From: an uncultured Eubacteriales bacterium
Lineage (GTDB): Bacteria; Bacillota; Clostridia; Lachnospirales; Lachnospiraceae
Assembly (NCBI GenBank): GCA_949294665.1
Contig: CASFID010000058.1
Span: 31,557 to 95,556 of the forward strand
Length of the DNA stretch: 64,000 nucleotides
Direction of reading: 5' to 3'
Part shown: positions 26,456 to 35,456 of the stretch, in pieces
How positions within the stretch are numbered: the first letter of the stretch is position 1
Layout: each line of letters starts with the position of its first letter
Position numbers and translations under genes: made by a program
Notes under the pieces: generated by a model
Seen by the model: the letters and a program-made list of their open reading frames with translations, nothing else
Database searches by the model: none
Told to the model about the DNA's origin: nothing

Positions 26456-28165
26456 CTAAAGCTGCCGCATAGTCTCAAACGTATTATAAAGATTGAGCTG
26501 CCCGTATCCCCACTCCCGGTTTGGATAATCCATCGTATCGGGGCGGACGGCGCCCAGTATGAGGAGGCTCTTGATCTGAAAGGAATCGATGCCCGGCACG
26601 TTCTGTATATTCAGAAGCCATTCCAGCATCAGGGCAACGGCGCCGGATGTGACAGCGGCGGAGATACAGGATCCGGTGCGCCCGGAGAATCTGCCGCCGG
26701 GGAAAGCGCCCGCCACATTGACGCCGGGGGCGGTGATATCGGGCCTGAGCCGGCCTGTGCGCGTATATCCTCTTCCCGAAGACTGAGATACCGCACCTGT
26801 GGTCCCGTCATAATAGGAGACGACGACAGGACTGTCTGCATTGGCGGGGCTGGTCAGCGTGTAGTACGGATCCGACTCAAGGAAGAAGACCTCGCCGCTT
26901 AGGAACTCGGTCAGAGGAAGCCACATGTGGAAACGTCCGTCTGCCACGGCAAGCGGTTCCACGACGATCTTCCAGATGCCGGGGGCAGGATCATGAAAGC
27001 GGAAGAATACAAGCTCGGAACTGCTCTTCTCAACGAGAAGCCGATAATCTACCGATACTTTCGTCCGCTCGAAGAGAAAGTCGATCTCTGCGCTGGCGCC
27101 CACGCGGAAAGGAATACGTGATGTATTCTCACCGGAGGGGGAGATGATGGATATGGACAGGATATTGGGGACCTCGGTCCAAAGTTCCATGGAGAATCCG
27201 GATACATTGTCCCCGACTCTCAGTTCTACAGTCTTTGTATCGCTTTTGTCCGAAAGCGTGCTGTAATAATGATGCCGCTTATCCGCCTCATTCCCGGTCC
27301 CGATCACAGTGATATGGTTTGCGCGGGTGCTGTATCCGTCGATCAGAAAAGAAAGGGGAAGCGTACCGATATGCCCGCCCATACTTGAACCGCATGTGAT
27401 GCACACGACAAGAGGCATGCCGAGAGAATCCGCCAGGTCATTGAGGAATTTAAGGCCCAGCATCAGGTCGGTTTCCTGGTAGCAGACGGCGCTGTCGGGG
27501 ATATAATAATAATCCCGCAGGTATTGCTTTGCCTGTTTCAGTTTGACGACAGCGATGGACGCTTCCGGCGCAGCCCCCAGGAACTGTTCTGCCGCATCTG
27601 CTCCGCCGGCCGCAAGACTTGCGGCATATGTGCCGTGTCCGCTGTCGTCTGTGGAGGGAACGATCTCCAGCGGTTCTTCGGAATTAAGCGCAGCATTGAT
27701 CTGCTCCTGTGTATATTCGCTCCCGTAGGAGAAGCCCCGGGGCGGCGCGCCGCTCTGTACGGTCTGATCCCAGATGGCGGTGATCCGGGTGGAACCGTCC
27801 AGATTCCGAAAGACGTCGTTCGTGTAATCGATTCCGCTGTCCATGAAGCCGATCAGTACGCCGCTGCCCTTCAGCTGAAGAGTGGGATAGTTCTGAACAG
27901 GAAGGATCCCCGTCTGGTTCAGCGTCTCCATACTGACCGGAGCGTAACATTTGGGGATGGAGTTATAAGAATATTTCGGGAGAGTGACAGGATCAGCCTC
28001 CGAGGCGGAGACATAAAAGCATTTATAGCCGTATCCGGCGTCCTGTTCGCACTGCTCTGTCTGCATGATGCTGTCAAAGAAAGCGGTCCTTACGTGATTG
28101 CCGATAAAATCCCGATAATCCTCTGAAAGGATACGCTCTCTGCATGTTTCGATATCTGGTGGCAT
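26456..28165 (-). CDS. S8 (subtilisin-like) family peptidase with altered active site
   Basis: A 569-residue protein of the clostridial Csp-like S8 family, no obvious signal peptide. Asp lies in GFMDSGIDYT (~108) and His in DDSGHGTYAA (~175). Where the nucleophile motif GTSxAA is expected (~500) the protein reads RTGSCISAAVTSG, so Cys (codon at 26666-26668) stands at the serine position. It may be a pseudoprotease or use the neighbouring Ser or the Cys. AAAGGAGGA lies six bases before ATG 28165. It stands alone, convergent to clpX. Csp-like members act in spore germination in clostridia; that role is not shown here. Confidence 0.87.
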   Translation of the reverse strand: MPPDIETCRERILSEDYRDFIGNHVRTAFFDSIMQTEQCEQDAGYGYKCFYVSASEADPVTLPKYSYNSIPKCYAPVSMETLNQTGILPVQNYPTLQLKGSGVLIGFMDSGIDYTNDVFRNLDGSTRITAIWDQTVQSGAPPRGFSYGSEYTQEQINAALNSEEPLEIVPSTDDSGHGTYAASLAAGGADAAEQFLGAAPEASIAVVKLKQAKQYLRDYYYIPDSAVCYQETDLMLGLKFLNDLADSLGMPLVVCITCGSSMGGHIGTLPLSFLIDGYSTRANHITVIGTGNEADKRHHYYSTLSDKSDTKTVELRVGDNVSGFSMELWTEVPNILSISIISPSGENTSRIPFRVGASAEIDFLFERTKVSVDYRLLVEKSSSELVFFRFHDPAPGIWKIVVEPLAVADGRFHMWLPLTEFLSGEVFFLESDPYYTLTSPANADSPVVVSYYDGTTGAVSQSSGRGYTRTGRLRPDITAPGVNVAGAFPGGRFSGRTGSCISAAVTSGAVALMLEWLLNIQNVPGIDSFQIKSLLILGAVRPDTMDYPNREWGYGQLNLYNTFETMRQL

Positions 28166-28341
28166 AGACGGTCCTCCTTTTTTTAAACACAGTCAACGGC
28201 CGTGATTATAATGGTCCAGTACCTGAATCAGCATATGCACAGGGGAGCAGGAATATGACGCGGTCGTGTGCATACGGCCCGCAGATATGGATGGGAACTG
28301 TTTTGCACAGGTAAAAAAAGTATAAAATTGCGGCTATTTTC

Positions 28342-28369
28342 TTGAAGTTGACAGATAATAAGGTATAAT
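28342..28369 (+). promoter_or_regulatory. Promoter of the 11-mer repeat protein gene
   Basis: TTGAAG at 28342-28347 and TATAAT at 28364-28369 with a 16-base spacer, about 80 bases before the start codon. A TTGACA at 28348 is too close to the -10 box to be its partner. Confidence 0.6.
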
Positions 28370-28449
28370 AAAACTAAATTTAAGCCATGAGAACAGAGGC
28401 TGTCATGCTGAGAGAAACATGGCATGAATTACGAAAGGAGAAGATCAGT

Positions 28450-29079
28450 ATGAGAGATTTTTTGGAAGATCTGGGCAAACGGATCGGCGAGACTGCGGAG
28501 ACGATGACAAGCAAAGCGGGAGACGCTATCGAGATCCAGCGTCTTAAAAGTCAGATCCGGAGCCTTGCGAGAGGCAGCGCTGTCGACCTGATGGAGCTTG
28601 GGAAATTGATCTATGACCGTTATAAAGCAGGAGAAGAGGTCGGAGAGAAAGCCGCGGGACTCTGTGACGCTATAAAGGACAGAGAAGCGACGATGGAGGA
28701 TTATGAGAAGAAGATCGCGCGTATAAAAGGCGCTTCCGAATGTTCTAACTGCGGGAAGATGGTAGGAAAGGATATGGCGTTCTGCCCGTACTGCGGAGAG
28801 AAAGTTGCGGAGGCATCTGAAGATGCGGAGACTGCCTCAGATAAGGTGGACGAGGCTGCCGGGAAAGTCGGAGACATGGCGGAGAAAGCCATGGAAAAGG
28901 CCGGAGACATGGCGGAGAAAGCTGCGAAAAAAGCCGGAGATATGGCGGAGAAAGCTGCGGAAAAGGCCGGAGACATGGCGGAGAAAGCTGCGGAAAAGGC
29001 CGGAGACATGGCAGACAAAGCGGCGGAAAAGATCAGCGATGCGGCAGAGAAAGTCTCGGATAAGTTAAATGAGAAGTAG
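28450..29079 (+). CDS. Zinc-ribbon protein with C-terminal amphipathic 11-residue repeats
   Basis: A 209-residue protein. An N-terminal helical region (~1-90) precedes a zinc ribbon (CSNCGKM and CPYCGEK, ~99-118). The C-terminal ~70 residues are six copies of an 11-residue unit (consensus KAGDMAEKAAE), which would form an amphipathic helix like LEA or apolipoprotein repeats. ATG 28450 (MRDFLEDLG) has AAAGGAGAA upstream; earlier in-frame Met codons lack one. No signal peptide. It overlaps the next gene by 11 bases. Function unknown; membrane or envelope association is a guess from the repeats and the LspA-like neighbour. Confidence 0.8.
   Translation: MRDFLEDLGKRIGETAETMTSKAGDAIEIQRLKSQIRSLARGSAVDLMELGKLIYDRYKAGEEVGEKAAGLCDAIKDREATMEDYEKKIARIKGASECSNCGKMVGKDMAFCPYCGEKVAEASEDAETASDKVDEAAGKVGDMAEKAMEKAGDMAEKAAKKAGDMAEKAAEKAGDMAEKAAEKAGDMADKAAEKISDAAEKVSDKLNEK
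28864..29061 (+). repeat. Tandem 33-bp coding repeats (five close copies plus one diverged)
   Basis: Units start at 28864, 28897, 28930, 28963 and 28996, with a diverged copy at 29029. Each encodes one 11-residue amphipathic unit. They have no spacers and are in frame, so they are a coding minisatellite and not a CRISPR array. Copy number may vary between strains. Confidence 0.9.
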
Positions 29080-29596
29080 GTGGAAATGGTTCCTGACCGG
29101 AACAGCAGGATTATTTACGGCAGACCAGGTCCTAAAGACATATGTGGAGCAGAAACTGGACAAAAAGGAAGAAAAAAAGCTGAAAGGACCTCTTGTCCTG
29201 AGAAGAGTCGATAATCCCGGCGTTTGTCTGGGTATGCTGGCTGATAAGCCCGCTCTTGTGCGCGGGTTGTCCGCAGCGGCGGCCGGAGCCATAACAGTGC
29301 TCCAGACGGCGGCTATTATGAAAAAGGAGGGATTCTGGAGAAAGACCGGCCTTTCTCTTCTGTCAGCCGGCGCCTGGAGTAATACATTTGACCGGTTTGC
29401 CCGGGGACATGTAGTGGATTATATCGGATTCAAGCTGAAAGAGCCCGGACTTGCAAAGATCACATATAATCTGGGGGATTTCTTCATCGCTGCAGGGGCT
29501 CTGCTCCTGTCTGTCGGTTCTCTGCTCCCGATGCCCGGGAGAAAGGACGGGACGAGGCTGTCTGAGACCGGCAGCCGCGGGGATTTTAGAACATAA
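29069..29596 (+). CDS. Signal peptidase II (LspA)-like membrane protein
   Basis: A 175-residue membrane protein with about four hydrophobic segments. NTFDRFARGHVVDYIGF and ITYNLGDFFIAAGALLL match the LspA motifs around the two catalytic aspartates (GNxxDR and FNxADxFI), though the surrounding sequence is diverged. LspA cleaves lipoprotein signal peptides. It overlaps the 11-mer repeat gene by 11 bases (ATG inside AATGAGAAGTAG), so the pair is coupled. It may be a paralogue with a narrower role rather than the housekeeping enzyme. Confidence 0.75.
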   Translation: MRSRWKWFLTGTAGLFTADQVLKTYVEQKLDKKEEKKLKGPLVLRRVDNPGVCLGMLADKPALVRGLSAAAAGAITVLQTAAIMKKEGFWRKTGLSLLSAGAWSNTFDRFARGHVVDYIGFKLKEPGLAKITYNLGDFFIAAGALLLSVGSLLPMPGRKDGTRLSETGSRGDFRT

Positions 29597-30176
29597 TGGC
29601 TTTTTTTACTTTGCTGATATCGCCTGTGAACACGATCCCGTCCATTCCGAGCTTTTTCCCCGCTTCTACGTTCTTTTCAAGGTCATCGATAAAGAAGCAT
29701 TCGCGGGGCTCCAGCGAGTATGTGCGGAAGAGCCAGCGGTATATCCCGGGATCAGGTTTAGCCATCTTCAGCGGCGCGGAGAAAACCACGCCGCTGAATT
29801 TTTTCAGGATATCATTACCGGCGGCCCAGTCGGCAAAGTAAGTCGGAGCATTTGAAAGCAGATAGACGGGAATGTTCCGCCCGATCAGCTCTCCGATGAA
29901 ACGGAGCGTGTCCTCCCTGGGAGTAATATACTGCGGCCATCCCCGGAAAAAAGCGTGCACCGCGCCGGCAAGACGGTCGGGAAGGCGAGAGATGCACTCC
30001 TTTTCATAATCATCATAGTTTACCGTTCCCTTGTCGAGTTCACCCCATTTTTCATAAATGACGGAGCAGAGAAGATCACAGTCCGCTTCGGTCTCACAGA
30101 ACTGCTCCATTATGTATCTCCCGTCAAACTTTCCTATGACATTTCCATAATCAAAGACGATATTCTTGTATTTCAT
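29586..30176 (-). CDS. HAD-family hydrolase
   Basis: A 196-residue haloacid-dehalogenase-type hydrolase. Motif I is FDYGNVIG (D-x-G, the second nucleophile-region Asp replaced by Gly as in dehalogenase/epoxide-hydrolase-like subfamilies), motif II LLSNAP, motif III lysine in KMAKPDPGIY, motif IV FFIDDLEKN. AAGGAG precedes ATG 30176; the longer frame to 30197 runs into that site. Its end overlaps the convergent LspA-like gene by 11 bases. Substrate unknown. Confidence 0.87.
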   Translation of the reverse strand: MKYKNIVFDYGNVIGKFDGRYIMEQFCETEADCDLLCSVIYEKWGELDKGTVNYDDYEKECISRLPDRLAGAVHAFFRGWPQYITPREDTLRFIGELIGRNIPVYLLSNAPTYFADWAAGNDILKKFSGVVFSAPLKMAKPDPGIYRWLFRTYSLEPRECFFIDDLEKNVEAGKKLGMDGIVFTGDISKVKKAIMF

Positions 30177-30331
30177 ACGAAAACTCCTTATATGCACAGA
30201 AACTGTATTTTTTAATAATTATACATGATAAAGTGAAAAAAGGATAGAAAAACAGGTTTTCGTTTCGGCAAAACAGGTTTATAATACATATGTCTGCAGT
30301 GCCGCAGAACATTAAGAAGACGGGAGATTCT

Positions 30332-32065
30332 ATGAGATCACTTCTAATATACCTGAAAGATTATAAAAAAGAATCCATACTGGCGCCTCTTTTCAAAATG
30401 CTTGAGGCGTCTTTTGAGTTGCTCGTGCCCCTGGTCATGGCAGCGGTTATCGACGTCGGGATTGCCGGGGAAGACCGTTCGTATATCATAAGGATGTGCC
30501 TTGTACTTATCGCTCTGGGGCTTACAGGCCTTGGATGTTCCATTACGGCGCAGTATTTTTCTGCGAAGGCGGCGGCGGGCTTCGGGACCGGAGTGCGCCA
30601 TGCGCTTTTCGCTCATATACAGAGTCTTACATTCACGGAGATGGACGAGATCGGCAGCTCTACTTTGATCACGAGGATGACAAGCGACATTAACCAGACA
30701 CAGTCAGGCGTCAACCTTGTGCTGCGCCTTTTTCTGCGTTCTCCTTTTATTGTGTTCGGGGCGATGATCATGGCGTTTACAGTGGACGTGCAGTCGGCGC
30801 TGATCTTTGTCGTCGTGATCCCGGTCCTGTCTGTGATCGTATTCGGCGTTATGCTTATCACCATGCCTCTCTACAGGAACGTACAGTCCCATCTTGACAG
30901 TGTGCTCCTCGCAACCAGAGAGAATCTGACCGGCGTCCGCGTGATCCGTGCATTTAATAAAGAGAGCGAGGAGAGGGAACGTTTTGAAAAGGAGAACCAG
31001 GCGCTCACAGACGCGCAGAAATTTGTCGGGCGTATCTCAGGACTGATGAATCCTCTCACCTATATCACGGTGAACGGCGGCATCATCGCCCTGATCTACG
31101 TGGGAGCGCTCCGGGTAGACATAGGGGACCTGACGCAGGGAGAAGTCGTGGCGCTTATCAATTATATGTCTCAGATCCTTGTCGAGCTGGTGAAGCTCGC
31201 AAATCTTATCATCACGGTGACGAAAGCCGTGGCGTGCGGCAACCGTATCGAGAGCGTGCTCAGGATCAGACCGGATATGGAGAACGGCAGCCTTACGTGG
31301 AAGGAAACGCACGCCGGTCTGCCGGCAGTGGAATTCTCCGGCGTCTCCCTTACATACAGGGGGGCGGGCGCGGAGTCTTTAAGTGATATCTCGTTTTCTG
31401 TCCGAAAAAACCAGACGATCGGGATCATCGGAGGGACGGGCTCAGGCAAGTCCTCCCTTGTGAACCTTATACCGAGATTCTATGATGCAGACGGGGGACA
31501 GATCAGGATATTCGGAAATGACATCAGAGCGTATGATACGGAGGACCTGCGCGCACATATTGGCGTAGTGCCGCAGAAAGCTGTGCTCTTTAAGGGGACA
31601 GTCGCTGAAAACCTGCGCTGGGGCAATGAGTCCGCCTCTGATGAGGATCTTTATGAGGCGCTTGAGATATCTCAGGCGAAAGAGTTCGTAGATAAAAAGG
31701 CCGGAGGGCTGGACTTTGAGATCGAGCAGGGGGGACGGAATCTGTCCGGCGGACAGAAACAGCGTCTTACGATTGCCCGTGCGCTTGTGCGCAGACCGGA
31801 TATACTGATACTTGACGACAGTGCGTCGGCGCTTGATTATGCCACGGACGCCGCGCTTCGGAATGCCATACGCTCGATGAAAGACCGCCCGACTGTATTT
31901 ATCGTCTCGCAGCGGGCGTCTTCCATCCAGTATGCGGATAAAATACTTGTCCTCGACGATGGGGAACTGGCCGGTGCGGGAACTCACGAGGAACTGCTCG
32001 CCGGCTGTCCGGCTTACCGGGAGATCTATTATTCACAGTTTCCGAAGGAGGCGGCAAATGGCTGA
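30332..32065 (+). CDS. ABC transporter, ATP-binding/permease half (degenerate-site subunit)
   Basis: A 577-residue ABC half-transporter: six membrane segments (~15-300) and a C-terminal nucleotide-binding domain with Walker A GGTGSGKSS, signature LSGGQKQR and Walker B ILILDDS. The residue after Walker B is Asp instead of the catalytic Glu, as in one half of heterodimeric exporters. ATG 30332 has GGGAG upstream. The partner gene begins inside its last codons. Probable exporter of drugs, peptides or lipids; the substrate is not predictable. Confidence 0.9.
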   Translation: MRSLLIYLKDYKKESILAPLFKMLEASFELLVPLVMAAVIDVGIAGEDRSYIIRMCLVLIALGLTGLGCSITAQYFSAKAAAGFGTGVRHALFAHIQSLTFTEMDEIGSSTLITRMTSDINQTQSGVNLVLRLFLRSPFIVFGAMIMAFTVDVQSALIFVVVIPVLSVIVFGVMLITMPLYRNVQSHLDSVLLATRENLTGVRVIRAFNKESEERERFEKENQALTDAQKFVGRISGLMNPLTYITVNGGIIALIYVGALRVDIGDLTQGEVVALINYMSQILVELVKLANLIITVTKAVACGNRIESVLRIRPDMENGSLTWKETHAGLPAVEFSGVSLTYRGAGAESLSDISFSVRKNQTIGIIGGTGSGKSSLVNLIPRFYDADGGQIRIFGNDIRAYDTEDLRAHIGVVPQKAVLFKGTVAENLRWGNESASDEDLYEALEISQAKEFVDKKAGGLDFEIEQGGRNLSGGQKQRLTIARALVRRPDILILDDSASALDYATDAALRNAIRSMKDRPTVFIVSQRASSIQYADKILVLDDGELAGAGTHEELLAGCPAYREIYYSQFPKEAANG

Positions 32066-33860
32066 TACAAAGAATACGACGGCTCAGAAAACAGAAGAGA
32101 GAAAGCGGCCGGGGCAGGGAGAAACTTTGAAAAAAGTATTCCGTCATCTCGGAAAATACAGGATATTCGTGGTGCTCTCTATCCTGCTGGCGGCAGTATC
32201 GGTAGCGCTCACGCTGTATGTGCCGAAGCTGACAGGATATGCGGTAGACTATATCGTGGGGCCGGGGCAGGTAGATCTTCCGGGAGCGGTCCGCGTCATG
32301 ATCCAGATCGGAGTGTGTACGCTTGTCACAGCTCTTGCACAGTGGTTGATGAATATCTGTAATAATAAAATGACTTATCAGGTCGTGCAGGATATCCGCA
32401 ACGAGGCGTTCCGGAAGATTGAAATACTGCCGCTGAAATATATAGACGGGCATCCGTATGGAGAAGTGGTCAGCCGCGTGATCGCGGATGTAGACCAGTT
32501 CGCGGACGGTCTTCTGATGGGATTCACACAGCTTTTTACCGGGATCGCCACGATCGCGGGGACGTTCGGCTTCATGCTCTCGGTAAATGTGACGATTACA
32601 TTTGTCGTGGTCCTGATCACGCCGGTATCATTCCTGGTGGCGAATTTCATAGCCAGAAGGACTTTCTCTATGTTCCGCCTGCAGTCGGAGATCCGCGGGG
32701 AACAGACCGGACTGATCGATGAGATGATCGGAAATCAGAAAGTGGTCCAGGCGTTTGGACGAGGACGGGATGTGACCGGTCAGTTTGATGAGGTCAATGA
32801 ACGTCTTGGAAAAGCGTATCTGAAAGCGACGTTTTTCTCTTCTATTACGAACCCTTCCACCAGATTTGTAAACAGTCTCGTCTACACCGGCGTGGGTATC
32901 ACAGGGGCGTTTGCCGTTGTAAACGGAGCTCTCTCCGTAGGACAGTTATCGAGCTTCCTCAGTTATGCAAACCAGTATACGAAGCCGTTTAACGAGATAT
33001 CGGGAGTTGTCACAGAGTTCCAGAACGCAGTGGCCTGTGCACAGAGGATCTTTGATCTGATAGAGGAGGAGCCTCAGACGGCGGAGCCTGCGGACGCAGT
33101 GGAACTAAAAGACATCCGGGGAAATGTAAAAGCCTGGGATGTGAGCTTTGCCTATGAACCGGATCAGAAACTCATACAGCACTTTAACCTGAAAGTAACA
33201 CCCGGCCAGCGCATTGCGATCGTCGGGCCGACAGGATGCGGCAAGACAACGCTTATCAATCTTCTCATGAGATTCTATGATGTGGACAGCGGTTCTATTT
33301 CTGTGGAGGATACGGACATACGCCGGATAACCCGGAGAAGCCTGCGAGCAGGATACGGGATGGTGCTCCAGGACACATGGCTTAAGACAGGGACGATCCG
33401 TGATAATATTGTTATGGGGCGCCCTGATGCATCGGAGGAAGACGTTATAGCTGCGGCAAAGGCGTCCCATATCCACAGCTTTATCCGACGGCTTCCAAAG
33501 GGATATGACACGTGGATCACTGAAGACGGCGGCGGGCTATCACAGGGACAGAAGCAGCTCTTATGCATCGCCCGCGTGATGCTGTGCCGTCCACCGATGC
33601 TCATACTTGACGAGGCGACTTCTTCGATCGACACAAGAACGGAACTGAAGATACAGGCCGCTTTCGCAGAACTGATGAAAGGCAGGACTACATTTATCGT
33701 GGCGCACAGATTATCCACGATCCGGGAGGCGGATGTGATCCTTGTGATGAAAGACGGCCGGATCATCGAGCAGGGAGATCACGAGAGCCTGCTGTCTGCA
33801 GGCGGTTTCTATAAATACTTGTACCAGAGCAGCCTGTGCTCACAGGAAAGGAGCCGATAA
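32058..33860 (+). CDS. ABC transporter, ATP-binding/permease half (catalytic subunit)
   Basis: A 600-residue partner of the preceding protein: a charged N-terminal tail (~1-35), six membrane segments, and an NBD with Walker A GPTGCGKTT, LSQGQKQL signature and ILDEATSSID with the normal catalytic Glu. The start ATG 32058 overlaps the upstream stop by 8 bases, with AAGGAGG just before it. Together they form a typical heterodimeric (BmrCD/TM287-288-like) exporter. Confidence 0.92.
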   Translation: MADTKNTTAQKTEERKRPGQGETLKKVFRHLGKYRIFVVLSILLAAVSVALTLYVPKLTGYAVDYIVGPGQVDLPGAVRVMIQIGVCTLVTALAQWLMNICNNKMTYQVVQDIRNEAFRKIEILPLKYIDGHPYGEVVSRVIADVDQFADGLLMGFTQLFTGIATIAGTFGFMLSVNVTITFVVVLITPVSFLVANFIARRTFSMFRLQSEIRGEQTGLIDEMIGNQKVVQAFGRGRDVTGQFDEVNERLGKAYLKATFFSSITNPSTRFVNSLVYTGVGITGAFAVVNGALSVGQLSSFLSYANQYTKPFNEISGVVTEFQNAVACAQRIFDLIEEEPQTAEPADAVELKDIRGNVKAWDVSFAYEPDQKLIQHFNLKVTPGQRIAIVGPTGCGKTTLINLLMRFYDVDSGSISVEDTDIRRITRRSLRAGYGMVLQDTWLKTGTIRDNIVMGRPDASEEDVIAAAKASHIHSFIRRLPKGYDTWITEDGGGLSQGQKQLLCIARVMLCRPPMLILDEATSSIDTRTELKIQAAFAELMKGRTTFIVAHRLSTIREADVILVMKDGRIIEQGDHESLLSAGGFYKYLYQSSLCSQERSR

Positions 33861-33862
33861 AG

Positions 33863-34897
33863 ATGGAACGACTGAGTACGCTGTGCTATATTGAGCAAAA
33901 TGGAAAGTACCTGATGCTCCACCGTACAGTGAAAGAAAATGACGTAAATAAAGATAAGTGGATCGGCGTAGGCGGGCATTTTGAATATGGGGAGAGCCCA
34001 GAGGAATGCCTGCTGCGCGAGGTGAAAGAGGAGACGGGATATGCGCTGACCTCGTGGAAGTACAGAGGGATCGTGACTTTTGTCTACGGGGAAGATACGG
34101 TGGAGTATATGTCGCTCTATACGGCGGACGGTTTTACGGGGGAACCCATCGAGTGCGATGAGGGAGAACTGGAATGGGTGGATAAAAAAGATATTCCGTC
34201 ACTGGAACTGTGGGAAGGGGATAAAATATTCTTCCGTCTGCTGGATATGGGACGGGAGTTCTTTTCGCTGAAACTTGTCTATGACAGGCGGGATGTGCTT
34301 CAATATGCAGCGCTTGACGGAGCGCCGATGGAACTGTTCGACGAGATCAGAGAAGACGGCAGCAGGACCGGCGTAGTCAAAGAACGGGGCGTGGTGCATG
34401 AGGACGGAACACTCCACGCGACAGTCCACGTATGGATCGTCCGTCCCAATGGCAGGAGTGGATACGATCTGCTCCTTCAGAAACGAAGCGGATGCAAAGA
34501 CTCGAATCCGGGCTGTTGGGATATCTCCTCCGCAGGGCATATTGAAGCGGGATGCGACAGACTTGAGAGCGCCCTGAGAGAACTGAAAGAAGAACTGGGA
34601 ATCAACGCCCGTCCGGAACAGCTCCGCGAGATCGGTACGAGGCGGTGTGGTTTTGAGAGCGAGTTTTACGGACGGCCCTTTCGGGATAACGAGCTGAGTA
34701 CGCTATATATTTATCAGGAGCCGGTGGATATTGAGGAGCTTTCTCTGCAGGAGTCGGAAGTCTCGGAAGTATCATGGATAGATTACATGGAATGCCGCAG
34801 GAAAGTTACAGACCGGTCGTTTCAGCACTGTATCTATGAAGACGAGCTGGATATGGTGGGAAAAGCGCTGGGGATCAGAAAGGAAGAGAGAATATGA
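33863..34897 (+). CDS. Fused tandem Nudix hydrolase
   Basis: A 344-residue protein with two Nudix domains. The first (~1-140) is MutT/8-oxo-dGTPase-like with a full Nudix box (GHFEYGESPEECLLREVKEETG, given as motif). The second (~150-340) resembles the isopentenyl-diphosphate isomerase/YfcD type, box starting GHIEAGCDRLESALRELKEE, with Cys where the first Glu is expected. AGGAG precedes ATG 33863. It starts 2 bases after the ABC operon and overlaps the flavodoxin gene by 4. Substrates of both halves are unknown; nucleotide clean-up is likely. Confidence 0.87.
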   Translation: MERLSTLCYIEQNGKYLMLHRTVKENDVNKDKWIGVGGHFEYGESPEECLLREVKEETGYALTSWKYRGIVTFVYGEDTVEYMSLYTADGFTGEPIECDEGELEWVDKKDIPSLELWEGDKIFFRLLDMGREFFSLKLVYDRRDVLQYAALDGAPMELFDEIREDGSRTGVVKERGVVHEDGTLHATVHVWIVRPNGRSGYDLLLQKRSGCKDSNPGCWDISSAGHIEAGCDRLESALRELKEELGINARPEQLREIGTRRCGFESEFYGRPFRDNELSTLYIYQEPVDIEELSLQESEVSEVSWIDYMECRRKVTDRSFQHCIYEDELDMVGKALGIRKEERI

Positions 34898-35421
34898 AAT
34901 ACGCAGTGATATATGAAAGTGCAACCGGAAATACAAAGATGCTGGCGGACGAGATAGAGAAGATACTTGGTGCAGAGGACTGTGTCTGCTTTGGCATGCC
35001 GGGAGAAAATCTGCAGAGGGAAGAAGAGGCGGAACTGCTTTTCCTCGGATTCTGGACAGACAAGGGAGAGTGCAGCGAAAAGATCGGAAAATACATGGAA
35101 ACTCTCAGAGGAAGGAAAGTATTTCTGTTCGGCACCGCGGGATTTGGCGGATCAGAGCAGTATTTTTCCCGGATCCTGTCCCGTGTGACCTCACATCTGC
35201 CGGAGGGCAATACGGTGGAAGGGACATATATGTGCCAGGGCAAGATGCCTCAGAGCGTGAGAAAACGGTATGAGGCAATGCAGGAAAAAGCTCCGCAGGA
35301 TGATAAGATAAAAAGAATGATAGAGAATTTTGACAGAGCGCTCCCTCATCCTGATAAAGAGGATATGAACCGTCTGAGAGAGACGATGAAAGCCCGGGGC
35401 ATCATGGATGAAAACGTCTGA
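34894..35421 (+). CDS. Flavodoxin family protein
   Basis: A 175-residue flavodoxin-like protein. The FMN phosphate loop SATGNTKML is at residues 9-17, and FLFGTAGFGGSEQYF (~73) is the second flavin-contact region. It should carry electrons to an unknown reductase. It resembles the flavodoxins called BilS in bilirubin-reductase loci, but no bilR-like gene is in this window, so I do not assign that role. ATGA overlap with the Nudix gene. Confidence 0.82.
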   Translation: MKYAVIYESATGNTKMLADEIEKILGAEDCVCFGMPGENLQREEEAELLFLGFWTDKGECSEKIGKYMETLRGRKVFLFGTAGFGGSEQYFSRILSRVTSHLPEGNTVEGTYMCQGKMPQSVRKRYEAMQEKAPQDDKIKRMIENFDRALPHPDKEDMNRLRETMKARGIMDENV

Positions 35422-35456
35422 ACGCTCGACCGAAGTTTGCGAAAGGAGACGATACA

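Noticed and set aside
28864-29061. Regular 33-bp repeats as a CRISPR array
   Set aside because: The units are contiguous without spacers and encode in-frame 11-residue repeats of a protein.
34894-35421. Assignment of the flavodoxin as BilS of a bilirubin-reduction operon
   Set aside because: The similarity is only general and no bilirubin reductase gene is present nearby.
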